A stretch of 13,518 nucleotides of DNA from contig QNDP01000012.1 of the NCBI GenBank assembly GCA_003645975.1, positions 1 through 13,518 of the forward strand, in the 5' to 3' direction. This document shows, piece by piece, positions 12,115 to 13,518 of this stretch. Origin of the DNA: Candidatus Hydrothermota bacterium. GTDB lineage: Bacteria > Hydrothermota > Hydrothermia > B15-G9. The notes beneath the pieces are model-generated. The model was not told the origin of the DNA. It saw only the letters and a list, made by a program, of their open reading frames with translations, and ran no database searches. Within the stretch, counting starts at the first letter, position 1. Each line of letters starts with the position of its first letter. Made by a program: the position numbers and the translations under genes.

Positions 12115-13518
12115 ATGAAATTTGTTGGCAAAGTTGTCTTAGTGTTGGTTCTGGGAACCGCCCTTGCATGGGCGCAAACAAATAACATCTTATACGGTGG
12201 AGACTTCGAGGTTTGGGAGAACAACCTGCCGTTCGGATGGGCGCCTTCCACCGGTGGATTTGATGTGTATCAGTCAAATGACCCAGTTCACGGCGGCGCA
12301 TCAAGCGTCCTGATAAACCTCAGAAGCACGAGAAATCAGGATTTCGACCATCAGATGATCGTCGTTTATCCCGGCGACACCTACACTTATTCCGTTTGGG
12401 TCTTCGATACCTCATTCGCAAAGGCAAGGCTTGCTGTCATCTGGTATGACGAAAATCAAAACGAGATAACACGAAATTACGCAAATCAATACTCCTCGAA
12501 CCAAACCGATTGGCAGCAGTTGGTCTTCGAGGTAACAGCGCCCGACAACGCGCATTATGCGGTGCCGAGAATCAGGTTTTACGATGAATCCGGTTTCTCC
12601 GATTCCGCCTACATCTGGATCGATGATGCCCAATTTGTCGGCCCCGACCATCGAGTGCCTGTGATTCTGAGGGCTCAGATCGGTGGCGATTCGCATTATC
12701 GCCCGTTCTGGGTCGATGGCTCTTGGGACGACGATGGAAACTACGATCCCTGGTGGCGCGGCGATTGGGTCGAACTCAGGGACGATGGCGTATGGCCTGA
12801 CGAAGTGGCTGAAGATGACATCTTCTCCGGTGTGGTCTATCTCAACCCCAACATAAACACAAGTTATTGGTGGTGGGTCGGTTCCGAGCCGTTCTGGTCT
12901 CCGGGAGGTGGTGCATGGCTCGAAGACGGACCCGGAATAACGGTTCAGGATTACACCACAGACACTTTGATGACCGATCCGCTCGTGGTTGACCCGTCGG
13001 ATCAGGGGTTCAACGAGTGGGTTATCAATTTGGCAGGTGAGCAGAACGGTTGGGATGTTACCGATGACAATCTGACAAGGGATGGATGGGTTTGGAGCAA
13101 CTATTTCTATCTCGATCCCGCGGTTGTGGGCGACACCTTCGAGTTTAAGTTTGCCGTGATGCACTCATGGGCGGCCGCTTATGGCGACGGCGGAATTGGC
13201 GGAGGCTATCCCAACTACAAATATCCTGTGCCAGAGGCCGGCACTTACCTCATCGGGTTCGACGACTCCACAAACTCGGTGATATTTGAGCAAGTTGAGG
13301 AGCTTCCGCTTGTCATCAACGAGTTCATTGTGCAGCCGACATCTTCCGAAGCCATCGAGATTTACAATCCAAACGACCACGATGTGGACATGAGCGGGTG
13401 GATTGTGGCAGTAGAGTTGAGCAACGGCACGGTTGACACAGCCACCGTCAACGATGGCGTGGTAGCACCTGCAAACGGATATGTGGTCCTCGATCGGGAT
13501 AACCTCAGCGACTTCGGA
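12115..13518 (+). CDS. Secreted multi-domain carbohydrate-binding / lamin tail domain protein, C-terminal part missing
   Basis: The frame is open from the ATG to the window end (468 codons, no stop). Residues 1-20 are a clear signal peptide (MKFVGKVVLVLVLGTALAWA, cleavage expected before Gln21). Residues about 23-178 look like a jelly-roll carbohydrate-binding module: GGDFEVWENNLPFGW at the start, then VVYPGDTYTYSVWVF and ending SAYIWIDDAQFVG. Residues about 181-290 form a Trp-rich beta domain (WVDGSWDDDGNYDPWW, TSYWWWVGSEPFW). Residues about 299-395 resemble Ig-like starch-binding modules (INLAGEQNGW, DDNLTRDGWVW, FEFKFAVMHSW). From about 398 a lamin tail domain begins (LVINEFIVQPTS, EAIEIYNP, MSGWIV). 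The protein is exported and probably surface-attached or released. It has its own promoter and ribosome binding site. A catalytic or sorting domain may lie beyond the window. Glucan binding is inference from resemblance. Confidence 0.83.
   Translation, partial: MKFVGKVVLVLVLGTALAWAQTNNILYGGDFEVWENNLPFGWAPSTGGFDVYQSNDPVHGGASSVLINLRSTRNQDFDHQMIVVYPGDTYTYSVWVFDTSFAKARLAVIWYDENQNEITRNYANQYSSNQTDWQQLVFEVTAPDNAHYAVPRIRFYDESGFSDSAYIWIDDAQFVGPDHRVPVILRAQIGGDSHYRPFWVDGSWDDDGNYDPWWRGDWVELRDDGVWPDEVAEDDIFSGVVYLNPNINTSYWWWVGSEPFWSPGGGAWLEDGPGITVQDYTTDTLMTDPLVVDPSDQGFNEWVINLAGEQNGWDVTDDNLTRDGWVWSNYFYLDPAVVGDTFEFKFAVMHSWAAAYGDGGIGGGYPNYKYPVPEAGTYLIGFDDSTNSVIFEQVEELPLVINEFIVQPTSSEAIEIYNPNDHDVDMSGWIVAVELSNGTVDTATVNDGVVAPANGYVVLDRDNLSDFG

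Noticed and set aside
12412..13164. A 250-codon open frame on the minus strand opposite the lamin-tail protein
   Set aside because: It is antisense to a gene with a signal peptide, promoter, ribosome site and recognisable domains. Its own translation shows no coherent domain.
1..13518. CRISPR arrays, tRNA or rRNA genes, insertion sequences, phage genes
   Set aside because: No regularly spaced direct repeats, cloverleaf-like or rRNA-like stretches, transposase motifs or terminal inverted repeats were seen anywhere in the window.

Overview
The window is about 13.5 kb of bacterial chromosome with roughly balanced base composition and very dense coding: eleven protein genes, two of them cut by the window ends. 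I see no RNA gene, insertion sequence, CRISPR array or phage gene. The ribosome binding sites are mostly clean AAGGAGG-type sites 7-8 nt before the start. A GH57 glucan-branching enzyme, a bacterial eRF1-like protein, a gingipain-type (C25-like) protease and a lamin-tail-domain surface protein together suggest an uncultured, possibly thermophilic lineage near the FCB group or WOR-3/Hydrothermae-type candidate phyla. That placement is inference only, because no marker gene is present.

Left block (1-7921, all minus strand). Seven genes read leftward with overlaps or tiny gaps. In transcription order they are: a coiled-coil protein with five DUF349-like repeats of 77 residues, a HAD phosphatase, a patatin-like lipase, a MazG-like nucleotide pyrophosphohydrolase, then (after a 98-nt gap holding a likely internal promoter) a GGQ-less eRF1-family protein with a zinc ribbon, a GH57 1,4-alpha-glucan branching enzyme, and the N-terminal part of a secreted clan CD cysteine protease-like protein. 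The mixture of nucleotide house-cleaning, ribosome-associated and glycogen-type functions looks like a stress or housekeeping cluster rather than one pathway.

Divergent intergenic region (7922-8071). It carries back-to-back promoters and a small inverted repeat over the rightward -35 element.

Right block (8072-13518, all plus strand). An ABC-2 type exporter pair (ATPase and six-helix permease) comes first. A GHL10/DUF187-type glycoside hydrolase-like protein follows, its 3' end overlapping a SurA/PpiC-like peptidyl-prolyl isomerase gene by 38 nt. After a 223-nt gap with its own promoter comes a large secreted protein with a jelly-roll-like carbohydrate-binding module, Trp-rich beta domains resembling starch-binding modules, and the start of a lamin tail domain. 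The ATPase and the GHL10-type gene lack a Shine-Dalgarno sequence and have promoter-like elements placed so that transcripts would begin at or just before the start codon, suggesting leaderless translation. Alpha-glucan and carbohydrate handling recurs: the branching enzyme on the left, the GHL10 protein and the possible starch-binding surface protein on the right.
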